Positions 26,232-33,624 of a stretch of DNA of 59,115 bases are shown here, piece after piece. A program made the translations under genes and the position numbers. This DNA comes from Bacteroidota bacterium (GTDB lineage: Bacteria; Bacteroidota; Bacteroidia; JABEUT01). The notes below the pieces were generated by a model. The model had not been told where the DNA came from. It was given only the letters and a program-made list of their open reading frames with translations, and did no database searches. The DNA is taken from the NCBI GenBank assembly GCA_013289475.1, contig JABCZW010000009.1, positions 1-59,115 on the forward strand. The letters are read 5' to 3'. Position 1 is the first letter of the stretch. Every line of letters starts with the position of its first letter.

Positions 26232-26765
26232 TTAGCAAATGGACGGCGGATGCCAGATATCGGCGGTGAGTAAAGAAAGAGTAGGGGTATTTTCTTTAGT
26301 AATGATTGAAATAGATTTTTCTATTTTAGGTTGGACCAAAACCGGATTGAGAGGTAAATATTCCTTAGTTATCTTACTTAAAACGTCATTATCGCTACTG
26401 TTTGATTGCTGATGAGTAGAGAATAGCTTATTTGAGAATTTTTGAAAGGCATTTGCAATTTCAGTTTCCTCATTATCATTATAACATGAAACTTTTATGC
26501 TTCCAGACAAATATTCTATACCCGCAATATCGTAATGTTGCCCATCAAAAATAAACTCTTTATTCTTATCTAACCAGCTTAATGAATTGTATTGAGAAGT
26601 TGTAAAAGAAAAGTCTTTGGTGTCTACTGCTTTAGCGCTATGTCTCAATATAGTAGCGGTGGCATCACGTTTTGCATTATCAATTTTGACCCAATACATT
26701 AACTGCATACCACCTAAGTAAAGTACAAATGTTAGAGTAAGAAATATAGCAGCAATTCTATTCAT
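26232..26765 (-). CDS. Small membrane-anchored protein, paralogue of the 24.1-24.7 kb gene
   Basis: 177 residues. The N-terminal hydrophobic anchor (IFLTLTFVLYLGGMQLMYW) is followed by a soluble domain. Matches to the 24144-24677 product include YLGGxQ, FSFTxxQYxxLxW, NKEFxxxGxHxDI, a Ser/Asn-rich stretch followed by KEYL, and the last residues ADIWHPPS. It is the first gene of the minus-strand run that leads to the TonB receptor and has a consensus promoter. The shared C-terminal His-Pro-Pro tail could bind a metal or be an interaction peptide; this is a guess. Family not recognised. Confidence 0.65.
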   Translation of the reverse strand: MNRIAAIFLTLTFVLYLGGMQLMYWVKIDNAKRDATATILRHSAKAVDTKDFSFTTSQYNSLSWLDKNKEFIFDGQHYDIAGIEYLSGSIKVSCYNDNEETEIANAFQKFSNKLFSTHQQSNSSDNDVLSKITKEYLPLNPVLVQPKIEKSISIITKENTPTLSLLTADIWHPPSIC

Positions 26766-26772
26766 TGAATTA

Positions 26773-26801
26773 CAAATGTAGGTAATTCAAATACAAAACA
26801 A
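26773..26801 (-). promoter_or_regulatory. Consensus promoter of the first paralogue
   Basis: On the minus strand TTG (plus 26799-26801), 18-bp spacer, TACATTTG (plus 26773-26780), eight bases before the ATG at 26765. The leader would be only a few bases long. Confidence 0.7.
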
Positions 26802-26806
26802 AAGCC

Positions 26807-27550
26807 TTATAATGTTTTATTAAGCAGCTTGGTAGAATTAAGCAATTTTTGAAAGTGCTTGTCCTTTAATGCAATTTTCATAAGCTCTATATGCTCCATA
26901 CGGTGGCAATCGGAGCCTACAAAACTTATTAAGTCTTTATCAATAAGCCACTGTGCTGCTTTACGGGTTTGTGCAGAATAGTGTCCTGTAATAGAGTTAA
27001 TATTCATTTGGAGCAATATACCCCTGTCAGAAAGCTCCTGGTATTTTTCAAAGTTATTCTGCCAGAAACCATAACGTTCAACGTGTGCCAGTATAGGCCT
27101 GTAGCCACGAGAAGCCATTTCAAAAACAATATCATTTATATTGTCAGGCGGGTTTATAAACGGTATTTCCCACAGTAAATATTTGGTTCCGAATGTGAGT
27201 ACATTTCCGTCTTTCAGTTTTTTCTCAAATTCATAATCGAGATAATATTCTGCCGCTGCCTCTATTTCTATATCAATCCCGGCTTCTTTTGCCGCCTGTC
27301 TTACTTTTTCTAATCCGCCTAATATTATTTCGGGTGTGTTGCGGTAGCCATCTGTCATTATATGCGGAGTGGTAACAACTTTTTTATATCCCAATTCCTG
27401 CATTCCTTTTAACATGGCCAATGAATCCTCCATAGTTTGGGCTCCGTCATCAATACCCGGAATAAAATGAGAATGCATATCAGTGCGCAAGACCGAAAGA
27501 TCAAGCGTTGGCAGTTTGGGTTGTTTCTTTAAAAAATCAAATAGAGCCAT
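26807..27550 (-). CDS. PHP-type tyrosine-protein phosphatase (CpsB/YwqE family)
   Basis: 247 residues. Metal-dependent phosphotyrosine phosphatases of this type dephosphorylate the Wzc/CpsD kinase that drives capsule or exopolysaccharide export. PHP metal ligands are visible: DMHSHFIPGIDDGA near residues 24-37, TTPHI, AEYYLD, HVERYGFW and the late GSDCHRME. Length fits (about 245-255). It follows pfkA and a sugar epimerase by nine bases, which fits a polysaccharide cluster, though no kinase or polymerase is visible here. Confidence 0.87.
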   Translation of the reverse strand: MALFDFLKKQPKLPTLDLSVLRTDMHSHFIPGIDDGAQTMEDSLAMLKGMQELGYKKVVTTPHIMTDGYRNTPEIILGGLEKVRQAAKEAGIDIEIEAAAEYYLDYEFEKKLKDGNVLTFGTKYLLWEIPFINPPDNINDIVFEMASRGYRPILAHVERYGFWQNNFEKYQELSDRGILLQMNINSITGHYSAQTRKAAQWLIDKDLISFVGSDCHRMEHIELMKIALKDKHFQKLLNSTKLLNKTL

Positions 27551-27558
27551 GGAGTAAA

Positions 27559-28530
27559 TTAAGCGGATAAAATATGTGCGATCCTTAATAAGCCTTCATT
27601 AATATCTACATTGTGTTTTCGTGTCTGAGTGAAAGGGGTAAATACAATATGGTTATTTACAAGCCCAGCCATCTCATGAGTTTTGCCGTTTAGTAATCCT
27701 TCCAGTGCAGCTACTCCCAAGCGACTTGCCAATACGCGGTCGAAACAGGTTGGGGTGCCGCCACGCTGCATGTGGCCTATTACAGTAACACGTGTATCGT
27801 AGTGGTTGAATTTTTCTTTCACCTTCCTGGCTATTTCAAATGCTCCGCCTTCTTTATCTCCTTCTGCCACAATAATTATGCAGGATGATTTATGTCGCTT
27901 CCATCCTTCTTCCAGGCGGCGCGAAACTTCGTCAATATCTGTTTTGCTTTCGGGTATAAGTATATCTTCTGCTCCGCAACCAACGCCACCATTAAGAGCT
28001 ATGAAGCCTGCATCCCGTCCCATTACTTCAACAAAAAATAATCGATTGTGTGAAGCCGCAGTATCGCGTATTTTATCTACTGCATCTATAACTGTATTAA
28101 GTGCAGTATCGAAACCTATGGTATAATCAGTCCCGAAAAGATCATTATCAATAGTGCCGGGCACACCCATGCAAGGTATATTGGTAACCGTTGTAAAGGC
28201 TTGCGCACCCTTAAATGTTCCATCTCCGCCAATAAGCACAAGGCCATCTATATTGGCATCTTCTAATTTTTTCTTTGCCTGCAGCATACCTTCTTTTGTA
28301 CGGAAGCGTTCGCTGCGAGCAGTTTTAAGTATAGTACCGCCACGTTGTATGATGTTGCTTACCGAATGAGAATCCATAGGAAGGAAATTGCCTTCAATAA
28401 GGCCATCATAACCTTCGCGCACTCCAATCATTTCAATATTGTGAAACAAACCTGCCCGAACTACAGCACGAATGCAGGCATTCATGCCCGGTGCATCGCC
28501 ACCTGAAGTAAGTACAGCTATTTTTTTCAT
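27559..28530 (-). CDS. pfkA: ATP-dependent 6-phosphofructokinase
   Basis: 323 residues. TSGGDAPGMNACIRAVVR is the N-terminal ATP site, GGDGTFKGA the second glycine loop and PGTIDNDLFGTDYTIGFDTA the fructose-6-phosphate/catalytic region with the aspartate base. GGDGT rather than GGDD points to ATP, not pyrophosphate, as phosphoryl donor. MQRGGTPTCFDR is the C-terminal substrate motif. It overlaps the epimerase gene by four bases, an unusual partner for a glycolytic enzyme. Confidence 0.94.
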   Translation of the reverse strand: MKKIAVLTSGGDAPGMNACIRAVVRAGLFHNIEMIGVREGYDGLIEGNFLPMDSHSVSNIIQRGGTILKTARSERFRTKEGMLQAKKKLEDANIDGLVLIGGDGTFKGAQAFTTVTNIPCMGVPGTIDNDLFGTDYTIGFDTALNTVIDAVDKIRDTAASHNRLFFVEVMGRDAGFIALNGGVGCGAEDILIPESKTDIDEVSRRLEEGWKRHKSSCIIIVAEGDKEGGAFEIARKVKEKFNHYDTRVTVIGHMQRGGTPTCFDRVLASRLGVAALEGLLNGKTHEMAGLVNNHIVFTPFTQTRKHNVDINEGLLRIAHILSA

Positions 28531-29534
28531 GCCGTTGTGGCTTGCGGAATCTTATAGTTCTCTTTAAACCACTTCCAGGTGGTTGCTACACCTTCTTTAA
28601 AAAATACTTCAGGGGTATATCCTAACAGGTCTTTTGCTTTTTCAATGGCAGCCTTTGAATCTTTTACATCGCCGAGGCGTGATGGCTGATATGTAGGTGT
28701 AATCTTAGAATTGGCAAAACCTGCAAGCATTCCGAAAAGATCGTTCACACTTACCTGGTCACCGCAGGCTACATTAAATACTTGCCCGTTAACGGCAGAA
28801 CTTGCAAATAAAGCTTTGATATTTGCCTGTACTACGTTTTCAATAAAAGTAAAATCGCGGGTTTGAGAACCGTCGCCATAAATTACCGGTGCTTTGTTCT
28901 GCATAAGCGCCGTAACAAAAAGCGGAATGGCAGCAGCATATTGGCCAAAAGGATTTTGCCTTGGCCCGAAAATATTAAAGTAACGTAAACCTGCAAGGCT
29001 CATACCATAGTTGCGTGCAAATACTGAAGCATAAAGTTCATTACTGTATTTAGATACAGCATAAGGCGATAAAGGGCTTGGCTGGTCAGTTTCTTTTTTC
29101 GGTAATGATTTGCTGTCGCCGTAAACCGATGATGAACTTGCGTAGACCAATCGTTTTACACCTGCATCTCGTGCAGCCACTAATACATTTAAAAAGCCGG
29201 ATACATTTACATCGTGCGTGGCAATAGGGTTAGCAATTGAGCGTGGCACTGAGCAAAGCGCGGCCTCATGTAAAATATAATCAATGCCCTTAAAAGCTTT
29301 TTCGCATATTGCTTTTTCACAAATACTGCCTTGCATAAATTCAAAACCTTTATAACTTTCAAATGGTTTAAGGTTGTCAATGTTACCTGTAGAAAGGTCA
29401 TCCAGTACAACTATTTTCTTAGCATTATGACTTACTAAATAATCTACCAGATGTGAACCAATGAAGCCGGCACCACCCGTAACAACAAAGGAATGGTCAT
29501 TTAAATTGATGGAGTGAAATTTTTTACTGTACAC
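28527..29534 (-). CDS. NAD-dependent sugar-nucleotide epimerase (WbpP/GalE-like SDR)
   Basis: 335 residues. The Rossmann motif VVTGGAGFIGSHLVDYLV is at residues 17-34, the SDR active site is SSSVYGDS followed by YAVSKYSNELY (Tyr and Lys catalytic), and RYFNIFGPRQNP marks extended SDRs. The C-terminal RLGDVKDSKAAIEKAKDLLGY resembles UDP-GlcNAc 4-epimerases of the WbpP type. The substrate is likely a UDP-hexose or UDP-HexNAc, feeding surface polysaccharide. The next gene starts within its last four bases. Confidence 0.87.
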   Translation of the reverse strand: MYSKKFHSINLNDHSFVVTGGAGFIGSHLVDYLVSHNAKKIVVLDDLSTGNIDNLKPFESYKGFEFMQGSICEKAICEKAFKGIDYILHEAALCSVPRSIANPIATHDVNVSGFLNVLVAARDAGVKRLVYASSSSVYGDSKSLPKKETDQPSPLSPYAVSKYSNELYASVFARNYGMSLAGLRYFNIFGPRQNPFGQYAAAIPLFVTALMQNKAPVIYGDGSQTRDFTFIENVVQANIKALFASSAVNGQVFNVACGDQVSVNDLFGMLAGFANSKITPTYQPSRLGDVKDSKAAIEKAKDLLGYTPEVFFKEGVATTWKWFKENYKIPQATTA

Positions 29535-29540
29535 TTCTGA

Positions 29541-30032
29541 TTATGATTTTTGCAAAATATAATTTTGGTGCCAGCTGGTGGAAAGCGGAATCATCCAATT
29601 TTTTTCAAAATCGGATTTGGTGGCAACCAAATTATTGAACATTAAAGTATCCGGACTTATTTTCCCTTCTTCCGAAAGTTGTGCCAATTGATTTAAGTTG
29701 CACGAAAGTACTTTTCCCTCTTTCATGTATGCAACCAAACTCCGGTTAAGCATGCTTGTACCCATTTTGGTTTCAAGCTCTTTTATAAAGCGTACTGAAG
29801 AATCAACTGCTCTCCCGCACATAGCTTCACCGGCTTCATCAGCAAAAAAGACAATAAAGCGTTTGTGTAATACTTTAAAGTGGCCTTTAACCAAACTGCC
29901 GTGGCTCAACCAATTATTTACAAATGCCGTGAGGCTTTCGGTCAATGACTGAAGTTCTTCAGGTGTAAACTCACGTTCCGACTGAAATATCCAGACTTTT
30001 GAACTTGGTGCTAAATCTTCGTAGGCCGTCAT
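29541..30032 (-). CDS. Conserved Bacteroidota protein of unknown function
   Basis: 163 residues, soluble, no signal peptide and no membrane segment. It opens with SKVWIFQSEREFTPEE and has a conserved-looking core KVLHKRFIVFFADE and CGRAVDSSVRFIKELE. Proteins with this start are often labelled ABC transporter ATPase in databases, but there is no Walker A or B here, so that label is not supported. It sits six bases before the epimerase start, so it heads the epimerase-pfkA-phosphatase run. Confidence 0.7.
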   Translation of the reverse strand: MTAYEDLAPSSKVWIFQSEREFTPEELQSLTESLTAFVNNWLSHGSLVKGHFKVLHKRFIVFFADEAGEAMCGRAVDSSVRFIKELETKMGTSMLNRSLVAYMKEGKVLSCNLNQLAQLSEEGKISPDTLMFNNLVATKSDFEKNWMIPLSTSWHQNYILQKS

Positions 30033-30068
30033 TTTTATAGCGTTATAATCTAATACGAATTTACATAT

Positions 30069-30560
30069 TTATTTCGACATAACCTTTGCCACTGAGTAGG
30101 CGTCCTCGCATTCCAGCAGGAGTCGGGCAATATCTTTTTTTAACTTAGGATGAATAAAGCCGGGATTTATCTCTGCCAAAGGCTCCAATACAAATTTGCG
30201 TTGGTGTAAATAAGGGTGGGGGATGGTTAATTTATCAGATGAAATAATGGCATCGTTAAAGAAAAGAATATCAATATCAATTGCCCTCGATTCATATTTT
30301 GCTGATGTACGAACTCTGCCCATTTGTATTTCCGTTTCCAGCAATACATCCATCATTTTTTCAGCATTAAGATTTGTTTCTAATAAGATAACCTGGTTTA
30401 TAAAGCTTGTTGCATCATCCATCTTCCAGGGCTCGGTTTCATATAATGATGAAACTGCGATTACCTTGCCTGCTGTTTTATTGAGTAACTCTATGCTCTT
30501 TAGCAAGTTGGCTTCTCTGTTGCCAAGATTGCTTCCGAGCGATACATAAACACTATTCAT
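30069..30560 (-). CDS. folK: 2-amino-4-hydroxy-6-hydroxymethyldihydropteridine pyrophosphokinase (HPPK)
   Basis: 163 residues, folate biosynthesis. The N-terminus VYVSLGSNLGNREANL is diagnostic, SSLYETEPW follows, and the catalytic loop region reads YESRAIDIDILFFND with the two metal-binding aspartates, then LTIPHPYLHQRKFVLEPLAEI. Length matches monofunctional HPPK. A CACCTTTG (one mismatch to the -7 consensus) lies at 30565-30572 on the minus strand. The gap to the unknown gene downstream is 36 bases. Confidence 0.93.
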   Translation of the reverse strand: MNSVYVSLGSNLGNREANLLKSIELLNKTAGKVIAVSSLYETEPWKMDDATSFINQVILLETNLNAEKMMDVLLETEIQMGRVRTSAKYESRAIDIDILFFNDAIISSDKLTIPHPYLHQRKFVLEPLAEINPGFIHPKLKKDIARLLLECEDAYSVAKVMSK

Positions 30561-30599
30561 ATAACAAAGGTGAATAAAAATTGATTAAAGCGTAATAAC

Positions 30600-30980
30600 T
30601 TAATGAGTTTTTCGACCTGAACCTTTTAATTGCTGTTGAACATATTCTTTGCTCCCTTCAAAATGTTTCATACCGAATGAACCAACAGCATCAATAATAG
30701 GCTTTAACTCCAGCCCAAGTTTGGTTAACTTGTATCTTTTTCGTTTAGCAGTGCCTGTATAGCTAATTAAGCCTCTTTCAGTTAGCATAATTAACCTGTC
30801 GTTTAAAATATTCGTCGATATTTTTTCACCGGAGTCTAAAAATTCGTTGTAAGTACTTTTTTCAAAAAACAGCATATCCCTTATAATAAGCAATGACCAT
30901 TTATCACCTACTAATTCAAGTGTGCATGAAATTGGGCACATAGATCGTATTTCAGATTTTTTTATCCCCTTTTTTACCAT
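30600..30980 (-). CDS. HxlR-family winged-helix transcriptional regulator
   Basis: 126 residues. The MarR-like winged helix is visible: CPISCTLELVGDKWSLLIIRDM (a cysteine-containing N-terminal helix), EKISTNILNDRLIMLTERGL as the recognition region and KRKRYKLTKLGLEL as the wing. Many HxlR proteins sense electrophiles, disulfide stress or aldehydes through the cysteine next to the first helix. It is divergent from the small membrane protein and DinB genes across a perfect palindrome that looks like its operator. Confidence 0.88.
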   Translation of the reverse strand: MVKKGIKKSEIRSMCPISCTLELVGDKWSLLIIRDMLFFEKSTYNEFLDSGEKISTNILNDRLIMLTERGLISYTGTAKRKRYKLTKLGLELKPIIDAVGSFGMKHFEGSKEYVQQQLKGSGRKTH

Positions 30981-30987
30981 TCCATTA

Positions 30988-30995
30988 CAAAGTTA
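30988..30995 (-). promoter_or_regulatory. -7 box of the hxlR-type gene
   Basis: On the minus strand TAACTTTG, a perfect TAnnTTTG, eight bases before the ATG. A CAA (minus TTG) at 31020-31022 lies 24 bp further, inside the palindrome. Confidence 0.55.
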
Positions 30996-31007
30996 CATAA
31001 AGATAAC

Positions 31008-31038
31008 AAAATAAACTTGCAAAATGCAAGTTTATTTT
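31008..31038. promoter_or_regulatory. Perfect 14-bp palindrome, putative HxlR operator
   Basis: AAAATAAACTTGCA (31008-31021), AAA, TGCAAGTTTATTTT (31025-31038), no mismatches. It lies between the divergent HxlR and membrane-protein genes and covers the -33 region of the rightward promoter (TTG 31017-31019) and of the leftward one. Binding would therefore control both directions. Confidence 0.65.
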
Positions 31039-31048
31039 TTTATATTTG
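31017..31048 (+). promoter_or_regulatory. Promoter of the small membrane protein-DinB operon
   Basis: TTG (31017-31019), 21-bp spacer, TATATTTG (31041-31048). The TTG is within the palindrome. The ATG follows 43 bp later. Confidence 0.65.
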
Positions 31049-31091
31049 CTTATTAAAATTCAAATAAGCAAAACAACTAAAAAATAAAATC

Positions 31092-31355
31092 ATGAAAAAC
31101 CCTTGGATCGCAGCAATTCTGAATTTATTCCTCTTTGGTGGTGGCTACCTTTACAACGGTAAACGTAAAGGGCTTGGCGTGGCATTGATAATTGCCTGGG
31201 TGGTAATACGCTATGGCGAAATTTCCATTTTTCTCACTAATCTTGTGTTTGATAAATGGATAGTGTTATTCTTAGGCCTTGTGATTTTAATGTTTAGCCT
31301 GGCCGCCGATGCATATAGTGAAGCAAAACAAATAAATGAACAAACAAAAAAATAA
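31092..31355 (+). CDS. Small TM2-like membrane protein
   Basis: 87 residues with two to three hydrophobic segments. The start KNPWIAAILNLFLFGGGYLYNG is the pattern of TM2/pilin-like small membrane proteins in which a glycine-rich helix turns into YxYxGK. The end is charged (EAKQINEQTKK). No enzymatic motif. It is co-transcribed with the DinB gene 17 bases downstream and probably under HxlR control. Confidence 0.65.
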   Translation: MKNPWIAAILNLFLFGGGYLYNGKRKGLGVALIIAWVVIRYGEISIFLTNLVFDKWIVLFLGLVILMFSLAADAYSEAKQINEQTKK

Positions 31356-31372
31356 CCTTTAATAAAAAAAAC

Positions 31373-31858
31373 ATGTCAAACGAAAAACAATTAGCAGTTA
31401 AAATGGTTCTTGATCTATGGAATTCAAGACTAAAGGCGACAGATGAATTGATCAATGGTCTTACTGACGAACAGCTTTTAAAAGAAGTTTCTCCCGGCAG
31501 GAACAGAGGGATTTATTTATTAGGCCACCTTACGGCAGTGAACGATGCAATGCTTCCATTGCTTGGTTTTGAAAAATCATTGCACCCTCAATTAGCTGAA
31601 CCTTTCCTGGCTAAGCCTGATAAAACTGTGGCTGAATTGCCTTCGGTAAAAGAGTTGAGAGCAAATTGGAAAGAGATAAACTCGAAACTTTCGGAACATC
31701 TCAATAAACTGCAAGTTGATGAGTGGTTTCAAAAGCATACATCAGTTTCAGCAGAGGATTTTGCAAAAGAACCGCACAGGAACAGGTTAAATGTAGTTGC
31801 GGGTCGTACAGTCCATTTATCGAGCCATTTGGGACAATTAGTGTTCCTTAAGAATTAA
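31373..31858 (+). CDS. DinB-family protein
   Basis: 161 residues, a four-helix bundle of the DinB/YfiT superfamily. The metal-ligand histidines are expected in LLGHLTAVNDAM (about 52-63) and near the C-terminus in HLSSHLGQLVF. Members act as metal-dependent thiol transferases (bacillithiol-type) or have unknown roles. Regulation by HxlR fits a thiol or electrophile-stress job, but this is inference. An intrinsic terminator follows. Confidence 0.75.
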   Translation: MSNEKQLAVKMVLDLWNSRLKATDELINGLTDEQLLKEVSPGRNRGIYLLGHLTAVNDAMLPLLGFEKSLHPQLAEPFLAKPDKTVAELPSVKELRANWKEINSKLSEHLNKLQVDEWFQKHTSVSAEDFAKEPHRNRLNVVAGRTVHLSSHLGQLVFLKN

Positions 31859-31875
31859 TAAAAAAACAATTATAA

Positions 31876-31910
31876 AATTATAGCCCGCCTTGGCGGGCTA
31901 TAATTTTTTT
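31876..31910 (+). terminator. Strong intrinsic terminator after the DinB gene
   Basis: AATTATAGCCCGCC (31876-31889), TT, GGCGGGCTATAATT (31892-31905) is a perfect 14-bp stem with a tiny loop, followed by a T run to 31910. A-rich sequence precedes it, so it could also serve the minus-strand remnant. Confidence 0.85.
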
Positions 31911-32073
31911 ATTTGGGCAGAACGGCTAAAACTTCTTTTGCCTGTTCAAAATGCCTTTGCTCGTGGGTGGTAATAATATCAAATGCCATTTCAAGTTTGT
32001 AAACTATATTTTTATTGGCAGGCGATGATATTATAGTTCCCTTATCAAGCAAGTCGCTGCAACCGGCTATCAT
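31909..32073 (-). pseudogene. C-terminal remnant of a DinB-family gene
   Basis: A 54-residue minus-strand frame from an ATG at 32073 (open upstream to a TGA near 32140) ends ITTHEQRHFEQAKEVL...LPK. The HEQRHFEQA pattern is the typical last helix of DinB/YfiT proteins, carrying metal-ligand histidine. The N-terminal two thirds of the family are missing, and upstream sequence in this frame does not look like DinB. It is read as a decayed gene; it begins inside the T run of the terminator. Confidence 0.5.
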
Positions 32074-32281
32074 ATGTAAGGTAAAGAAATATCTTGGAAT
32101 TAGGGGTTTCAGCCCATCATCAATTGATTTTGAGGGAGTTCAGAGGTATGATAGAGATGAACACGATCCTATTATTATAAACTGTAGAAATGGGATTACC
32201 ATTTCTGTTGCTTACTCCATCGTGAAGAAAACAAAGGATGATTTCGCATCTTTTATGAGAGCAATTGATGCTATCCAGTAA
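32015..32281 (+). CDS. Uncertain open frame, possibly a gene fragment
   Basis: An 88-residue plus-strand frame. Its first 25-30 residues are antisense to the DinB remnant and look random. The second part (IIINCRNGITISVAYSIVKK, then DDFASFMRAIDAIQ) has the composition of a real protein. I cannot name a family. It may be the 3' end of a lost gene joined to the DinB remnant. Confidence 0.25.
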   Translation: MAGDDIIVPLSSKSLQPAIICKVKKYLGIRGFSPSSIDFEGVQRYDRDEHDPIIINCRNGITISVAYSIVKKTKDDFASFMRAIDAIQ

Positions 32282-32325
32282 TCGTTTTAGTTAATTTCTG
32301 AAAATTTATAAGAGATCGGGCTGGA

Positions 32326-32478
32326 ATGGTAAAAAAAACCATTTGGGTTCTAATTGTATGTAAATGCCAGGATTTTTATATGGAAGAAGAAAAATTACTC
32401 CAGAAAAAATACGGTGAAGAAAGGATGGTTCAAATTAAATCCATCTTAAAACAGATAAACCCGGAAATAGTTCACTAA
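32326..32478 (+). CDS. Possible small protein in the gene-poor stretch
   Basis: A 50-residue frame from ATG 32326 (or 32 residues from ATG 32380) ending at TAA 32476-32478. The second half is strongly charged (MEEEKLLQKKYGEERMVQIK) and looks coding. No promoter box or ribosome site is evident upstream. The stretch 32282-32638 otherwise shows nothing I can name. Confidence 0.25.
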   Translation: MVKKTIWVLIVCKCQDFYMEEEKLLQKKYGEERMVQIKSILKQINPEIVH

Positions 32479-32638
32479 AAAAAACCTATATTTATACTGA
32501 ATTCCTACCGGGGGTAACAGGGTGATTTTATCGTAAATACCTGTAATTTAAGTGGTTATACTTGATTGGTGTAAATAGGTATATTAATACCATTTTTCTT
32601 CTATTAAGACAGAGCTATGACAATAGGCGCATTTATAC

Positions 32639-32646
32639 TACCTTTG
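32639..32646 (+). promoter_or_regulatory. -7 box of trhO
   Basis: TACCTTTG, a perfect TAnnTTTG, 19 bp before the ATG at 32666. Confidence 0.6.
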
Positions 32647-32665
32647 CACTCCTTGTAAAATAACT

Positions 32666-33616
32666 ATGTTTCTATATAACAGGGTAAGTAAGAAAGAATT
32701 ACGCAAAAAAGTAGCGGCGGAGACGTTTAAGAGAATTACACTTTCCTTTTACAGGTATGTGTATATCGAAAACCCGGTAAAATTACGCGATGAGCTTTTT
32801 GCATACTGGCAGAGCCTTAATGTATTAGGTCGTATTTATGTGGCTAATGAAGGGATTAATGCTCAATTGAGTGTACCTGAAAGCAACTTTAAAGCCTTTA
32901 TTGAAAATATTCACCAAAATCCTCTTTTTGCGGAAGTACCTTTTAAATATGCTATAGAGGACGATAATAAATCATTCTTTGCGCTTATTATGAAGGTAAA
33001 GAAGAAGATTGTAGCAGATGGCCTAAAGGATAACGCTTTCGATACTGAAAACACAGGCCAACGATTGGATGCACTCACCTTCCACAAAATGGTTGATGAG
33101 CCGAATACGGTTGTGGTTGATATGCGTAACAATTACGAGAGCGAAGTGGGCAGGTTTTATAATGCCATATGCCCTGATGTTAAAACTTTCCGTGAAGAAT
33201 TGCCTAAGGTTTTAGATATTTTGGAAGATAAAATAGATAAGAATATATTGCTCTATTGCACCGGCGGAATACGTTGTGAGAAGGCAAGTGCATGGCTTAA
33301 ACATAATGGATATGAAAATGTATTTCAGTTAGATGGTGGCATAATTCAATATGTGCACCAGGTAAAGAAAGAAGGCCTGCAATCGAAATTTATTGGTAAG
33401 AATTTTGTGTTTGATGAGAGATTGTCGGAACGTGTTACAGAAGATGTATTAAGTAAGTGCCATTGTTGCGGAGAGGTTTCGGAAAGGCAGATCAATTGCT
33501 CGTATGAACCCTGCCATACCCTGCATATACAATGCGAAAAGTGCTCGGAGGATAGAAAAGGTTGCTGCGGTGATGAATGCCTGGACAAATACAACCAGGT
33601 TGTCGCTGCCCTTTAA
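32666..33616 (+). CDS. trhO: tRNA uridine(34) hydroxylase, rhodanese-domain (TrhO/YceA)
   Basis: 316 residues. The N-terminal acylphosphatase-like domain (GRIYVANEGINAQLSVPE) is followed by a rhodanese domain with VVDMRNNYESEVGRF and the active loop LLYCTGGIRCEKAS. The C-terminus has a cluster of paired cysteines (KCHCCGE, INCSYEPCH, QCEKCSEDRKGCCGDEC) typical of the long TrhO form and probably metal-binding. The enzyme makes 5-hydroxyuridine at the wobble position of tRNAs. recJ starts eight bases after its stop. Confidence 0.88.
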   Translation: MFLYNRVSKKELRKKVAAETFKRITLSFYRYVYIENPVKLRDELFAYWQSLNVLGRIYVANEGINAQLSVPESNFKAFIENIHQNPLFAEVPFKYAIEDDNKSFFALIMKVKKKIVADGLKDNAFDTENTGQRLDALTFHKMVDEPNTVVVDMRNNYESEVGRFYNAICPDVKTFREELPKVLDILEDKIDKNILLYCTGGIRCEKASAWLKHNGYENVFQLDGGIIQYVHQVKKEGLQSKFIGKNFVFDERLSERVTEDVLSKCHCCGEVSERQINCSYEPCHTLHIQCEKCSEDRKGCCGDECLDKYNQVVAAL

Positions 33617-33624
33617 TAATATTT

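Noticed and set aside
29541-30032. ABC transporter ATPase
   Set aside because: No Walker A, signature or Walker B motif exists in the 163 residues; the label often given to this family is not supported.
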